From Sandaracinobacteroides sp031425455 (GTDB lineage: Bacteria; Pseudomonadota; Alphaproteobacteria; Sphingomonadales; Sphingomonadaceae), in contig JANPJJ010000094.1 of NCBI GenBank assembly GCA_031425455.1, positions 1-39,729 on the forward strand: 39,729 nt of DNA. Reading direction: 5' to 3'. Of the stretch, positions 1-8,511 are shown in pieces. The position numbers and the translations under genes are program-made. The notes below the pieces were generated by a model that saw only the letters and a program-made list of their open reading frames with translations, searched no databases and had not been told where the DNA came from. Every line of letters begins with the position of its first letter. The stretch's first letter is position 1.

Positions 1-1189
1 TCGCCTCAAATTCGGAGCCCGAGCGCATCAGCTGTCGCCCGATCGCATATTTATGCACCTCGGTCGGCCCGTCATACAGGCGGAAAGCGCGGACATCGCG
101 GTAGATCATCTCCACCACCGTCTCGTCGGTCACGCCGATCCCGCCGAGTACCTGCACGCAGCGGTCCGCCACCTGGAACAGCCGCTCGGAAATCTCGGCC
201 TTGGCAATCGAGCTTTCGTGCCGCCCCTTCACGCCCTGGTCCATCGCCCAGGCGGTCTGCCAGATCAGCAGGCGCGAAACCTTCAGGTCGATCTCGTTCT
301 GCGCCAGCAGGAACGATACGCCCTGATGCTCGCCCAGCGTCTTTCCAAAGGCAGTCCGCGTCCGGGCGTGATCGATTGCGATCGAGTGCGCCCGCGCCGC
401 CGCCCCCAGCCAGCGCATGCAGTGCGTCATCCGCGCCGGAGCCAGCCGCATCTGGGCGTATCGGAACGCCTGCCCCACGTCGCCCAGCAGCGCGTCGGCC
501 GGCAGCTTCAGCCCGTTGAACCGCACCACGCCATGCCCCTCGACATAGTTGCGGTCCATCGAGCTCATCACCCGCTCGATCTCGATGCCGGGCGTATTCC
601 CGTCGCACAGGAACAAGGTGGGCCCATCCGGCCCGAAATCATTGGGGGCAACCCGCGCCATAATGATCCAGGTCTTTGCCCCATTGGCGCCCGTGATCAG
701 CCACTTCAGGCCGTCGATCCTGAAGGTCTCGCCATCGAACACCGCTTGCGTCTTCAGCTGCGCCGGGTCCGATCCGGCGCCGCCCGGCTCGGTCATCGCG
801 AACACGCTGCGCTGGTGGCCTTCCACCACCGGGCGCAGGAAGCGCTCGGCCTGGTCGGGCCGGCAGATTTTCGACAGGATGAACATATTGCCCTCGTCGG
901 GCGCGGCGCAGTTCATCGCGACCGGGCCCAGGGTCGACCAGCCGGCGGCTTCCAGCACGACGGCCGCCTCGATATGGGTCAGCCCCATCCCGCCATAGGT
1001 CTTTGGCGTCTGGATCGACAGCAGCCCGGCCGCTCGGGCCTTCTCCACCATTTCCTGGCGCATCGCGTCGGTGGGCCCGTGCTGGGTCAGGCGCGGGTCG
1101 CGTTCGCAGGGCAGGATCTCATCGATCACGAAGGCACGGACCCGGGCCGCCAGCGCAGCCAGTTCGGGCGAAATGGAAAAGTCGATCAC
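1..1189 (-). CDS. Acyl-CoA dehydrogenase (ACAD10/11-like), 3' end cut by window edge
   Basis: About 396 residues are visible; the frame is open to the edge, so only the last few residues and the stop are missing. The protein has the flavin-dependent acyl-CoA dehydrogenase plan: N-terminal helical domain, the FAD/substrate stretch FAMTEPGGAGSDP, and the C-terminal helical domain ending in LYDGPTEVHKYAIGRQ. The usual catalytic Glu of short-chain enzymes is Asp here (YDGP), as is typical of ACAD10/11-type enzymes. It should oxidise an acyl-CoA to the 2-enoyl-CoA in the cytoplasm. I chose the GTG at 1187-1189, which overlaps the TGA of the upstream kinase gene (GTGA) and gives a normal N-terminus (VIDFSISPELAAL); no ATG lies nearby. 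The kinase-dehydrogenase pairing mirrors the fused eukaryotic ACAD10/11 proteins. The family call is firm; the substrate is unknown. Confidence 0.9.
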   Translation of the reverse strand, partial: MIDFSISPELAALAARVRAFVIDEILPCERDPRLTQHGPTDAMRQEMVEKARAAGLLSIQTPKTYGGMGLTHIEAAVVLEAAGWSTLGPVAMNCAAPDEGNMFILSKICRPDQAERFLRPVVEGHQRSVFAMTEPGGAGSDPAQLKTQAVFDGETFRIDGLKWLITGANGAKTWIIMARVAPNDFGPDGPTLFLCDGNTPGIEIERVMSSMDRNYVEGHGVVRFNGLKLPADALLGDVGQAFRYAQMRLAPARMTHCMRWLGAAARAHSIAIDHARTRTAFGKTLGEHQGVSFLLAQNEIDLKVSRLLIWQTAWAMDQGVKGRHESSIAKAEISERLFQVADRCVQVLGGIGVTDETVVEMIYRDVRAFRLYDGPTEVHKYAIGRQLMRSGSEFEA

Positions 1190-2238
1190 CAGGAATCTCC
1201 GAGCCGGTCGTCATGGAACTGCCCAACCGCCTGCGCCAGGATGGCGGCGGCAAGCGTGGCGAAGCCCGCATAGCGCGGCCCCGCCAGCGAGCCGCGCTGC
1301 CACAAGCGATAGAGTTGCATCCACGCCGTCGCCAGCCGGAGGCGAGCCAGCGCCAGATACCAGCCGAGGCCGGGCGGAACCGCACCGGCAGCCACGGCAT
1401 AGGCGGCGATCACATCCCCCCGGCCCGGCCAGCCCGGCAGCAGCGACGGCACGGCCTGCAGCGCATGCGTACCGGCGGGGTCGCCGGGCTCGATCCAGTA
1501 GGACAGCAGCACGGCGAGATCGAAGGCCGGAGGCCCCAGCGTCGCCATGTCCCAGTCAATCAGGGCCGTGGCTTTGCGCGCGACGGGATCGATCAGCAGG
1601 TTGTCGAACTTGGGGTCCATGTGCAGCAGGCGTGGCGGCACATCGGCCGGGATCGTCTCGCCCAGCCGCGCCAGCAGCGCGGCCAGCGCAGGCGGCGCTT
1701 CCCCCCCGAACGCCGCGTCAGCGCGCCTGGTCCAGCCGCGCAGCTGCCGTTCGGCAAAACCGCTCGGCCGGGCGAGGTCGGCAAGCCCCACCGCCTTCGG
1801 GCCGAGCGCATGCAGCGACGCCATCGCCCGCGCCAGCGCCGCCAGCATCCAGCCGGAATCCCCGCCGCCCAGGCCCCCGGCAAGAGTCGCCCCCACCGCG
1901 GTTCCCGGCCGCCATTCGATCAGCTGGAACGGCACGTCAATCACGGCGGGATCGTCGCAACAGGCGAGCAGCCGCGGCGCCAGTGGCCAAACGGGCGCCA
2001 GCGCCCCCAGCACTTTCGCCTCGCGCGCCATGTCGGACGCGCCGTGCGCCAGCGCGCCGCCGGGTGGCCGGCGGAACACTGCGGGCGCACCGTCCAGCGC
2101 AACCAGATAGTTGAGATTGGCAAGACCCCCGGCGAACTGGCGCGGCGGCGTCGAGAGGTCCAGCCGAGCTGGCTTTCCCCCCAACCATTCGGCAATACGA
2201 GTCCAGTCCTGCGGGGCGGCGTCCGCCCGGAAGCTCAT
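1186..2238 (-). CDS. Aminoglycoside phosphotransferase (APH)-fold kinase, ACAD-associated
   Basis: This 350-residue protein has the APH/choline kinase fold. The catalytic loop is seen as LLHMDPKFDNLL (His206, Asp208, Asn213) and the metal-binding segment as ALIDWDMATLGPP (Asp228). An N-terminal glycine-rich loop (FAGGLANLNYLV) sits near residue 40. In this subfamily the gene is typically next to or fused with an acyl-CoA dehydrogenase. The kinases of ACAD10/11 phosphorylate the hydroxyl of 4-hydroxyacyl-CoAs so that the phosphate can be eliminated, and the same role is inferred here rather than antibiotic resistance. Its ATG overlaps the TGA of the GNAT gene (ATGA) and its TGA overlaps the dehydrogenase GTG, so the three genes form one translationally coupled operon. 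Confidence 0.87.
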   Translation of the reverse strand: MSFRADAAPQDWTRIAEWLGGKPARLDLSTPPRQFAGGLANLNYLVALDGAPAVFRRPPGGALAHGASDMAREAKVLGALAPVWPLAPRLLACCDDPAVIDVPFQLIEWRPGTAVGATLAGGLGGGDSGWMLAALARAMASLHALGPKAVGLADLARPSGFAERQLRGWTRRADAAFGGEAPPALAALLARLGETIPADVPPRLLHMDPKFDNLLIDPVARKATALIDWDMATLGPPAFDLAVLLSYWIEPGDPAGTHALQAVPSLLPGWPGRGDVIAAYAVAAGAVPPGLGWYLALARLRLATAWMQLYRLWQRGSLAGPRYAGFATLAAAILAQAVGQFHDDRLGDSW

Positions 2239-2732
2239 GGCCGCCGCGCCATCGCAATCCGAAGCGCTGGATCGAAGCCGTGCGCCACTTCCTGCGTCAG
2301 CAGCGCCTGCAGCCAGCCCGGACAGGCCGCCGGGGCGAGCACGCCGAACCCCATGCGGGCATACATCGGCCCGTTGAAGGCCAGCTCGCGGTCGGTCGTC
2401 AGCGATACCCTCGCCAGTCCGGCTTCGCGCGCATGCGCCAATGCCGTGTCGACCAGCGCGCGCGCCCGGCCCTGCCGCTGTGCCGCCGGATGCACCGACA
2501 GTTCCAGGATGTGCAGCCAGCCCTCGATCGGTTCGGCCTCCAGGAACCCCTGCGGCACGTCCTGGGCGTCGGCCGACACCCAGATTCTTACCTGCGCCGG
2601 GATCGCGTCGGCCGGCGCCGAATAGGGAAGGTCACGAACGAATTCCATATGGGTCCCGATGAAACGCTCTTCGGCGGCGTCCTCGATCTCGGCGAGGCGC
2701 TGCAGTTCGTCGGGTCGGGCAAGGCGGATCAT
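2235..2732 (-). CDS. GNAT-family N-acetyltransferase
   Basis: The protein has 165 residues and starts MIRLARPDELQRL. It shows the GNAT order: beta1 (IRLARPDE), the central strand LHILELSVHPAAQ, the acetyl-CoA pyrophosphate loop QRQGRARALV, and the C-terminal NGPMYARMGFGVL. It would transfer an acetyl group from acetyl-CoA to an amine; the acceptor is not predictable. A much longer reading frame exists upstream, but it crosses the deacetylase promoter and reads antisense into that gene, so I chose the ATG at 2730-2732, where homology begins. It is the first gene of the leftward operon with the kinase and the acyl-CoA dehydrogenase, and it is divergent from the deacetylase gene across an 82-base gap that carries a palindrome. 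Confidence 0.85.
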   Translation of the reverse strand: MIRLARPDELQRLAEIEDAAEERFIGTHMEFVRDLPYSAPADAIPAQVRIWVSADAQDVPQGFLEAEPIEGWLHILELSVHPAAQRQGRARALVDTALAHAREAGLARVSLTTDRELAFNGPMYARMGFGVLAPAACPGWLQALLTQEVAHGFDPALRIAMARRP

Positions 2733-2789
2733 GGGGCCGTGATGCCGGGGGTTGCGCGCCCGCGCAACGGGGCGCAAGAGCCCCGCCAG

Positions 2790-2801
2790 TTGTCCGGACA
2801 A
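2790..2801. promoter_or_regulatory. Palindrome TTGTCCGGACAA, candidate GntR-type operator
   Basis: This perfect 12-base palindrome lies in the 82-base gap between the divergent GNAT (start 2732) and deacetylase (start 2815) genes, just upstream of the deacetylase ribosome-binding site (GGAG, 2805-2808). Its TTGT...ACAA shape resembles known GntR-superfamily operators. Its 10-base core TGTCCGGACA recurs at 38185-38194, beside a GntR-family gene. Binding by that regulator is inferred. Confidence 0.5.
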
Positions 2802-2814
2802 TTTGGAGCGCCCC

Positions 2815-3681
2815 ATGCAGCAGGAACGGATGGACTGGCCAGAGGGCGCAAAGATCGCGCTATCGGTCGTCGTCAACGTCGAGGAGGGCTCGGAAATGAC
2901 GGTCGCGCGGGGCGACAAGGGCATGGAGCCCGTCGACGAGCTGGGCGTGTTCGTGAAGGCGCCGGTGCGCAACTACGGCAATGAATCCAACTATCTCTAC
3001 GGCATCAAGGCCGGCGCGCCGCGTGTGGTGGACCTCTTGGAGCGGTTCCAGGTGATGGCGAGCTGGACCGTCGCCGCGATGAGCCTGGAGATTCACCCGG
3101 CCATTGCCGAAGCGATCAAGGCGCTGGGCCATGAACCGGTGAGCCACGGCTGGCGCTGGATCCACCAGTTCAAGATGGACGAGGCCGCCGAGCGTGAGTT
3201 CATCCGCAAGGCGGCCGACAGCATTGAGCGGACCACCGGTACCCGGCCGGTCGGCTGGCTGAGCCGCTATCTGCACACGCCTGCCACCCGGCGCCTGCTG
3301 GTGGAGGCGGGTTTCGCCTATCATATGGACGATTATTCCGGCGATGTGCCCTTCTGGGACCGCGACACCGTGCCCGAAACACCGATCGTCGTCATGCCCT
3401 ACCAGCTCGACACCAACGACATGAAGATGTGGACCGATCCGGCCTACACCCCGCGCAACTGGCTGGACTATGCCGTCACGACCTTCGACCAGCTGTATCG
3501 CGAGGGCGAGGCCGGGAACCCCAGGATGATGAGCCTGGGCCTACACCTCAGGATCATCGGCCGGCCCGGCCGGATCTGGGCACTGGAGGAGTTCCTGCGC
3601 CATGTCCGCGCCCGCCCGGGCGTGTGGGTGGCGAGCCGCCGGCAGATCGCGGCGCATTTCGCGGCGGCGCACTTAGCCTGA
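2815..3681 (+). CDS. Polysaccharide deacetylase family protein, PuuE (allantoinase)-like
   Basis: This is a 288-residue NodB-fold protein. The pattern VVVNVEEGSE near the start, GHEPVSHGWRW and the later GWLSRYLHTPATRRLL match the PuuE-like branch of polysaccharide deacetylases, whose characterised members hydrolyse cyclic amides such as allantoin rather than chitin. It lacks a signal peptide, so a cytoplasmic hydrolase acting on an amide or cyclic amide is more likely than cell-wall modification. I chose the ATG at 2815 because GGAG lies six bases upstream and the conserved sequence starts there; the frame extends further upstream with no recognisable homology. The gene is monocistronic and convergent with the crystallin-like genes, with only three bases between their stops. 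The substrate is not known. Confidence 0.85.
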   Translation: MQQERMDWPEGAKIALSVVVNVEEGSEMTVARGDKGMEPVDELGVFVKAPVRNYGNESNYLYGIKAGAPRVVDLLERFQVMASWTVAAMSLEIHPAIAEAIKALGHEPVSHGWRWIHQFKMDEAAEREFIRKAADSIERTTGTRPVGWLSRYLHTPATRRLLVEAGFAYHMDDYSGDVPFWDRDTVPETPIVVMPYQLDTNDMKMWTDPAYTPRNWLDYAVTTFDQLYREGEAGNPRMMSLGLHLRIIGRPGRIWALEEFLRHVRARPGVWVASRRQIAAHFAAAHLA

Positions 3682-3684
3682 GCG

Positions 3685-4053
3685 TCAGTCTTTCGGCGGC
3701 TTCGGCGGCTTGGGCTCGTCGGGCACTGCGGGCGCCGCCATCGATACCGGGCGGGCCGATCGCACGGTGCCGCTGAAGGCGCGATGAAGAGTCAGCTTGG
3801 CGCTGTCCTCCTTCACTTCCTGGCAGCGCCCGCCGAAGAATGGGCGCTCGCACAGCAGCCAGACAGCGCCGCCGGTGCGGACCGACCGGGGAGAGACGCT
3901 GAAGCTGGAATTCGCCTCGGCCAGCGCCATCGCCGGCCCGGCGAAGTTGCGGTCGCGGAACAGCTTCAGCTCGCCCGGGCCCGCGGACGCGGCTAGCAGA
4001 GGGGCGGTGCCGGCGGCCAGCGCCAGCGCGATCAGAACCCGGAACGGACGCAC
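3685..4053 (-). CDS. Secreted beta/gamma-crystallin-type protein, short
   Basis: The protein has about 122 residues. It begins with a signal peptide (VRPFRVLIALALAAGTAPLL, cleavage after an Ala-rich stretch). Next come a crystallin-like Greek-key segment (ELKLFRDRNFAGPAMAL), a second one (AVWLLCERPFFGGRCQEV), and a Pro/Lys-rich tail (DEPKPPKPPKD). Crystallin domains of this type in bacteria are often exported calcium-binding or structural proteins; no enzyme activity is implied. The GTG start at 4051-4053 lies inside the 3' end of the upstream gene (22-base overlap), which indicates coupled translation. A longer frame upstream is out of register with the neighbouring gene and is rejected. Confidence 0.72.
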   Translation of the reverse strand: MRPFRVLIALALAAGTAPLLAASAGPGELKLFRDRNFAGPAMALAEANSSFSVSPRSVRTGGAVWLLCERPFFGGRCQEVKEDSAKLTLHRAFSGTVRSARPVSMAAPAVPDEPKPPKPPKD

Positions 4054-4622
4054 AGCACATCGGCCAGATAGATACGACGGTTCACGGTCTCCATCAGCTC
4101 GCGGGCCGAACCGTTCCAGCCGGCCGAGCGGCAGAAGCGATCGGCGCTCTGGCTGGCGCAGTTCGCGGTCGCACTGCCGCCGGGGCAGGCCTCCACTCGT
4201 TGCGCGCTGTTGCCCCGCCTCGGTGCCGGAAAGAATTCGGAGGCCATGCCGCGCAAGCTCTGGCTGCTGCCGCCGGGCGGCGGCCCGAACGGCGGCGGAC
4301 CGTCGTCGGCAGGGCGCATCGATTGCAGCGGCCCGGCCCAGCCATAGGTTCGCCGCAGGTCCGAGGTGGACTGGCCGACCATCAGGCAAGCCCCGCGAAA
4401 GTTGGGCTGCGGGCAAAGCTCCCACGGGCCGCCGTTCACCCGAACCGAGAAAACCTGGAAGTTGAGCCGCAAGTTCGGATTGGCCCGATCGACCGCGACG
4501 GCAGGCCCGCGAAACCCCGGATCGCGATAGATGGTGGCGCCATTGCCCTGGGCCGATGCCGCCGCACTCATGAGCGCCACCCCCGCCAGCACCAGCCCCT
4601 TGCATCCTCTGCCCATGGTCAT
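4032..4622 (-). CDS. Secreted beta/gamma-crystallin-type protein, long
   Basis: This 196-residue protein has a signal peptide (MTMGRGCKGLVLAGVALM, cut near AASAQG). Two Greek-key motifs follow: ATIYRDPGFRGPAVAV and WELCPQPNFRGACLMV, then LRRTYGWAGPLQSMRP. The C-terminal third is Cys-rich (EACPGG, ANCASQ, RFCRSAG, VLCVRSGF) and probably disulphide-bonded outside the cytoplasm. I chose the ATG at 4620-4622 because a GAGGGGA sequence lies just upstream and the signal peptide starts there; six in-frame bases later is another ATG. It forms a two-gene unit with the shorter crystallin-like protein. A structural or calcium-binding role at the cell surface is inferred from the fold only. Confidence 0.75.
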   Translation of the reverse strand: MTMGRGCKGLVLAGVALMSAAASAQGNGATIYRDPGFRGPAVAVDRANPNLRLNFQVFSVRVNGGPWELCPQPNFRGACLMVGQSTSDLRRTYGWAGPLQSMRPADDGPPPFGPPPGGSSQSLRGMASEFFPAPRRGNSAQRVEACPGGSATANCASQSADRFCRSAGWNGSARELMETVNRRIYLADVLCVRSGF

Positions 4623-4710
4623 CCCCGTCCCCTCGGCCGCGTCGGTCCAGCCCCGCATGCTAGCGCGCCATGTAGCGCCAAGGAAAGCGAAATGAGGGCG
4701 GCGCCTCCGC

Positions 4711-6069
4711 TCAGGCCAGACCTGCCAGGGTCAGCGCCATACCGGCAAGCGCGCTGCCGCCCAGCAGCGGCAGCAGCCCGGCTCTGAAGCGAAGTGCGGC
4801 GACCAGCGCCGCGGCGGACAACAGGATCGCGGCCCCGTCAGCGCTCGACAGCAGCGGGACGTCCACTGCCACGCCGGGCACCATGGAGCGCCGGTGCTCG
4901 GCGAACAGGCTGTGCAATGCGAACCACAGTGCCAGGTTCGCGATCACGCCGACCACGGCTGCCGTCACCGCGACCAGAGCGGCCGAAATCGATTTGCTGG
5001 CGCGCAGCTTCTCGGCGTGGGGAGCGCCCAGGAAAATCCAGGCGAAACAGGGCATGAAGGTGACCCATACCGTCAGCACTGCGCCCAGCGTTCCCGCCAG
5101 CAGCGGCGGCAGCCCGCCCGGATCGCGAAACGCCGCGAGAAAGCCGACGAACTGCACCACCAGAATCAGCGGCCCGGGTGTGGTCTCGGCAAGCCCCAGC
5201 CCGTCTAGCATTTCGCCGGGCTTCAGCCAGCCGAACTTCTCCACGGCGGCCTGCGCGACCCAGGCCAGCACGGCATAGGCACCGCCGAAGGTCAGGATGG
5301 CGAGCTTGGAGAAGTAGCGGGCGAGCTCGGTGAACACATGGTCGGGGCCGAGCAGCAAGGCGATGAAGGCAACGGGGACCAGCCACAGGCCCAGGAACGC
5401 GAGCCCGGCCCGCAACGCGCCGCCCGGCGACGGGGTCGGAAGCTGCTCCACCAGCGATCCGGGCAGCGCCCCGCGATTGCCATGCCCGATCCGCCCTGCG
5501 AACGCCGGGTGCCCGGCCCGGCCGCCGGCATAGCCGAGCAACGCCGCCGCCAGGATCACCAGCGGAAACGGCACCGCAAACACGAAGATCGCAAGAAATG
5601 CGGTCAGTGCAATCCCTGCCAGCACCCGGTTGCCGACCAGCCGCGACCCCAGCCGCACCAGCGCCTGCGCGATGAGCGCAATTACGGCGGCGCGAAGCCC
5701 GAAGAACAACCCCTCCACCAGCCGAACCTCGCCCAGCGTCACATAGAGGATGGAAAGGCCCAGGATCGCCAGGAAGCCGGGCAGGATGAACAGCGTGCCC
5801 GCCACGATCCCGCCGGCCACGCCGTGCATCCGCCAGCCGATATAGGTAGCAAGCTGCTGCGCCTCGGGGCCGGGCAGCAGCATGCAATAGTTCAGCGCGT
5901 GAAGGAAGCTGGCCTCGTCCACCCAGCGTCGTTCCTCCACCAACTCGCGGTGCATCAGCGCGATCTGCCCTGCCGGCCCGCCGAAGCTCAACAGCCCGAT
6001 GCGCGCCCAGACCGCGGTGGCATCGCGCCTGGAAACTGGGGTCAGCCGGTCGATGTCCATCCCGCCCAT
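4711..6069 (-). CDS. chrA: ChrA-type chromate/anion transporter (long-chain CHR family)
   Basis: The protein has 452 residues and two CHR domains in tandem. The first holds GLLSFGGPAGQIALMHRELV and CMLLPGPEAQQLATYIGW; the second holds LAILTFGGAYAVLAWVAQ and AETTPGPLILVVQFVGFLAA. Each is followed by several hydrophobic membrane segments, so this is an inner-membrane protein. Characterised family members export chromate, a sulfate analogue. The gene starts four bases after the stop of the TonB-dependent receptor and belongs to the Rrf2-YezD-receptor unit, so a role in sulfur-oxyanion transport is as plausible as metal resistance. No chrB-type regulator is present. A second in-frame ATG nine bases downstream (MDIDRLTP) is an equally good start. 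Confidence 0.9.
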   Translation of the reverse strand: MGGMDIDRLTPVSRRDATAVWARIGLLSFGGPAGQIALMHRELVEERRWVDEASFLHALNYCMLLPGPEAQQLATYIGWRMHGVAGGIVAGTLFILPGFLAILGLSILYVTLGEVRLVEGLFFGLRAAVIALIAQALVRLGSRLVGNRVLAGIALTAFLAIFVFAVPFPLVILAAALLGYAGGRAGHPAFAGRIGHGNRGALPGSLVEQLPTPSPGGALRAGLAFLGLWLVPVAFIALLLGPDHVFTELARYFSKLAILTFGGAYAVLAWVAQAAVEKFGWLKPGEMLDGLGLAETTPGPLILVVQFVGFLAAFRDPGGLPPLLAGTLGAVLTVWVTFMPCFAWIFLGAPHAEKLRASKSISAALVAVTAAVVGVIANLALWFALHSLFAEHRRSMVPGVAVDVPLLSSADGAAILLSAAALVAALRFRAGLLPLLGGSALAGMALTLAGLA

Positions 6070-6073
6070 CCTG

Positions 6074-8410
6074 TCAGAACCGCAGGCTGGCTGTCACGCC
6101 ATAGGTTCTCGGGTCCCCCAATTGCGCCACGATCAGGCCCGTGCTCCCCGGCGCCGCCGTCAGGAACTCGACATAGTCGGTGTCAAACGCATTGCGCAGC
6201 CAGCCGAACAGCTCCCAACCCCTGCCCGAGCGATAGCCGGCGCGAAGGTTGGTCAGGACATAGCCCTCCACATTCTGCACGCGCGACGGGGTGGGGCTCG
6301 ACGAGAAATCCGATCGGAGGCTGCCATCGATGCCGAGATAGGCTTCGCCTTCGCCCCTGGTCGGCAGGCGATATTCGGCGCCGTAGCTCAGCGCATGGCG
6401 CGATACCCCGGGCAGCCGTCCGCCCGAGGCATCCACGAACGGGGTCGATCCGCCGGACAGCTCGATCGGGGTTGGCGCGCCCGGGAACGAGACATATTCG
6501 GCGTCGGTCAGCGCATAGTTCAGATGGGCGCTGAGTCGGTCCACCGGCCGAATCGAAACATCGACTTCGATACCCCGGCTGCGCACCTCGGGAACATTGG
6601 CGAGATAGCCGCGGATCACCCCCACGCTGCCGTTTACCACGGTCGCCTGATAGTCGCGGATGACGGTCCGGAACGCGGCGAGGTTGATCGTCGCGGTGCC
6701 GTCCAGCAGGGTCGACTTCAACCCCACTTCATAATGGTTGACGCTCTCGGGCTTTACCGTCGCGGTCTCCAGCGCGGGGGTAACGCCATCGGCCCGCGTC
6801 GGCAGGCCCGACAGGTTGATCCCGCCCGATTTGAAGCTCTTCGCATAGGTCGCATAGAGCATCAGGTCGTCGGTCGGTTTCCACGACGCGGTGATGTCCC
6901 CCGAAAAGTTCCAGTCTGAGTACGCCGCGTCGTAGGACTGGGTCTGCAGCACGCCGTTCTTCAGCGCCTGCTGCGCCGGCGTCACTGGCGATAGCCCGCC
7001 TGTGACGACCGCATCGTAGCTGCCCTTCTTCTTATCGTAGTTCACGCGGATGCCCGGCGCGATGCTGAACGCGTCCGAGACGTTCCAGGTGAGCTTGCCG
7101 TAGACGGCGAGGCTGTCGTTTGAATAGCGAATCTCGTTGTCCGAGCGCAGGCCGTCGATCAGCCCCGGGTTGGCCGCGTTCGCTGTCGGGCCGAACAGCC
7201 AGAGTCCGGCGGCCGAGCCCTGCTGCTGCACGCCCTGCGTCTCGATCTTCTGGTGGAAGTAGAAAAGGCCGGCGACATAATCGAACCGGTTCGATCCGTT
7301 CGAGGCGAGCCGGATCTCCTGGCTGAACTGCATCTGCTGCGACGGGTTCGCCGACACTGTGGTGACGGGGAGGCCGGTGAAGTCGCGGTCGTTGGCCGGC
7401 TGCCAGTCCCACTCGCGCCAGGCTGTGATCGACGTCAGCGTGACCGGCCCCAGGTCCCAGTCGGCCAGCAGCGATCCGCCGAAAATCGTCTGCTTCGCGT
7501 CCAGCTCGGCATCATTGTCCACCAGCCTGTCGAACGCGTCCGGGCTGGCCGGGGCATAGCCCGACAGCCGGGCGAGATTGGCATATTGCCGGTTCACCGC
7601 GCGCGCGGTCTGCACCACCTTGAAATAGTTCTGCGCGAAGCCCTCGGGGTTCTGCCGGTTCCAGTCGGCCGCAAACGTCAGATCGAAGTTATCGCTCACC
7701 TGCCACAGCAGCTGGCCACGCACGCCCAGATTGTCGATCTCGTTGACCCGGCGGCCAGTCACCACATTGTACAGCGTGCCGTCCCGTCGGCTGAACGACG
7801 TGCTGATCCGGGCCGCCAGCCGGTCGGCGACAATCGGGCCCGACAGCGAGGCCTTGGCCTGGATAAAGTTCAAATTGCCATAGGTGACTTCAGCCCGGCC
7901 CTCCAGGTCGAAGCTCGGCTGGCGGGTGGTGATGTTGATGGCGCCCGCCGTGGTAGTCTTGCCATAGAGCGTGCCTTGCGGCCCGCGCAGCACCTCGATC
8001 TGCTCGACATCGACAAAGTCCAGCGTCGCCGAGCCGATACGGGCGTAATAGACCTGGTCGATATAGAGGCCGACGCCCTGCTCGATACCGTCGTTGGTTA
8101 GGCCGAACGGCGCCCCGATCCCGCGAATATTGATTGCCGAATTGCGCGGGTTGGAAGAAATGAACTGCACCGAAGGCTGCAATTGCACCAGCCGTCCCAC
8201 GTTGAACGCGCCCTGCGCCTCGATCTGGGCCCCCGCCACCACCGAGACGGCGAGCGGCACCTTCTGCAAGTCCTCCGATCGCCGCCGCGCGGTGACAACG
8301 ATATCGGCGGTCGAGCCGTCGTCGGCCAAGGCCGCAATCTGCGAGCCCGGATCGGGAGGCGACGCCATCGTGGCGCTGGCGGCGGCAAGAATGACAACGG
8401 TCGAGAGCAT
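6074..8410 (-). CDS. TonB-dependent outer-membrane receptor
   Basis: The protein has 778 residues. A signal peptide (MLSTVVILAAASATMA) precedes a TonB-box-like DIVVTARRR and a plug domain containing VPLAVSVV, NIRGIG and EVLRGPQGTLYGK. A 22-stranded-type barrel follows and ends in the C-terminal Phe expected of outer-membrane proteins (GVTASLRF). It imports a ligand across the outer membrane using TonB energy. The ligand is not readable, but the co-directional Rrf2 and YezD genes upstream and the ChrA-type transporter downstream point to a sulfur compound. The start is the ATG at 8408-8410, with GGAG six bases upstream; the frame is open much further, but that extension overlaps the YezD gene out of frame. 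Confidence 0.92.
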   Translation of the reverse strand: MLSTVVILAAASATMASPPDPGSQIAALADDGSTADIVVTARRRSEDLQKVPLAVSVVAGAQIEAQGAFNVGRLVQLQPSVQFISSNPRNSAINIRGIGAPFGLTNDGIEQGVGLYIDQVYYARIGSATLDFVDVEQIEVLRGPQGTLYGKTTTAGAINITTRQPSFDLEGRAEVTYGNLNFIQAKASLSGPIVADRLAARISTSFSRRDGTLYNVVTGRRVNEIDNLGVRGQLLWQVSDNFDLTFAADWNRQNPEGFAQNYFKVVQTARAVNRQYANLARLSGYAPASPDAFDRLVDNDAELDAKQTIFGGSLLADWDLGPVTLTSITAWREWDWQPANDRDFTGLPVTTVSANPSQQMQFSQEIRLASNGSNRFDYVAGLFYFHQKIETQGVQQQGSAAGLWLFGPTANAANPGLIDGLRSDNEIRYSNDSLAVYGKLTWNVSDAFSIAPGIRVNYDKKKGSYDAVVTGGLSPVTPAQQALKNGVLQTQSYDAAYSDWNFSGDITASWKPTDDLMLYATYAKSFKSGGINLSGLPTRADGVTPALETATVKPESVNHYEVGLKSTLLDGTATINLAAFRTVIRDYQATVVNGSVGVIRGYLANVPEVRSRGIEVDVSIRPVDRLSAHLNYALTDAEYVSFPGAPTPIELSGGSTPFVDASGGRLPGVSRHALSYGAEYRLPTRGEGEAYLGIDGSLRSDFSSSPTPSRVQNVEGYVLTNLRAGYRSGRGWELFGWLRNAFDTDYVEFLTAAPGSTGLIVAQLGDPRTYGVTASLRF

Positions 8411-8471
8411 GCGAGTCTCCGGCGATGGGCTGGAAAGAAACGCGGCTCCGGTGGTCCGGTTGCTGCAAGGT

Positions 8472-8511
8472 GGGTCAGCTTGTGGCGGGTCGGATCGGCG
8501 GGTCAGCTTGT
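8472..8511. repeat. 28-base-spaced direct repeat between yezD and the receptor gene
   Basis: GGGTCAGCTTGT occurs at 8472-8483 and again at 8500-8511, a period of 28 bases, with similar GGCGGGTC material between the copies. The second copy includes the stop codon of the YezD gene, so this looks like a small tandem duplication of its 3' end. No function is evident. Confidence 0.6.

Noticed and set aside
53..1273. Long open frame on the plus strand opposite the acyl-CoA dehydrogenase
   Set aside because: It is the antisense shadow of the dehydrogenase gene in high-GC DNA; its translation (His/Arg/Pro-rich) shows no domain, whereas the minus strand gives a full enzyme.
1186..2238. Aminoglycoside resistance gene
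   Set aside because: The fold is shared, but its operon with an acyl-CoA dehydrogenase of ACAD10/11 type indicates a metabolic kinase.
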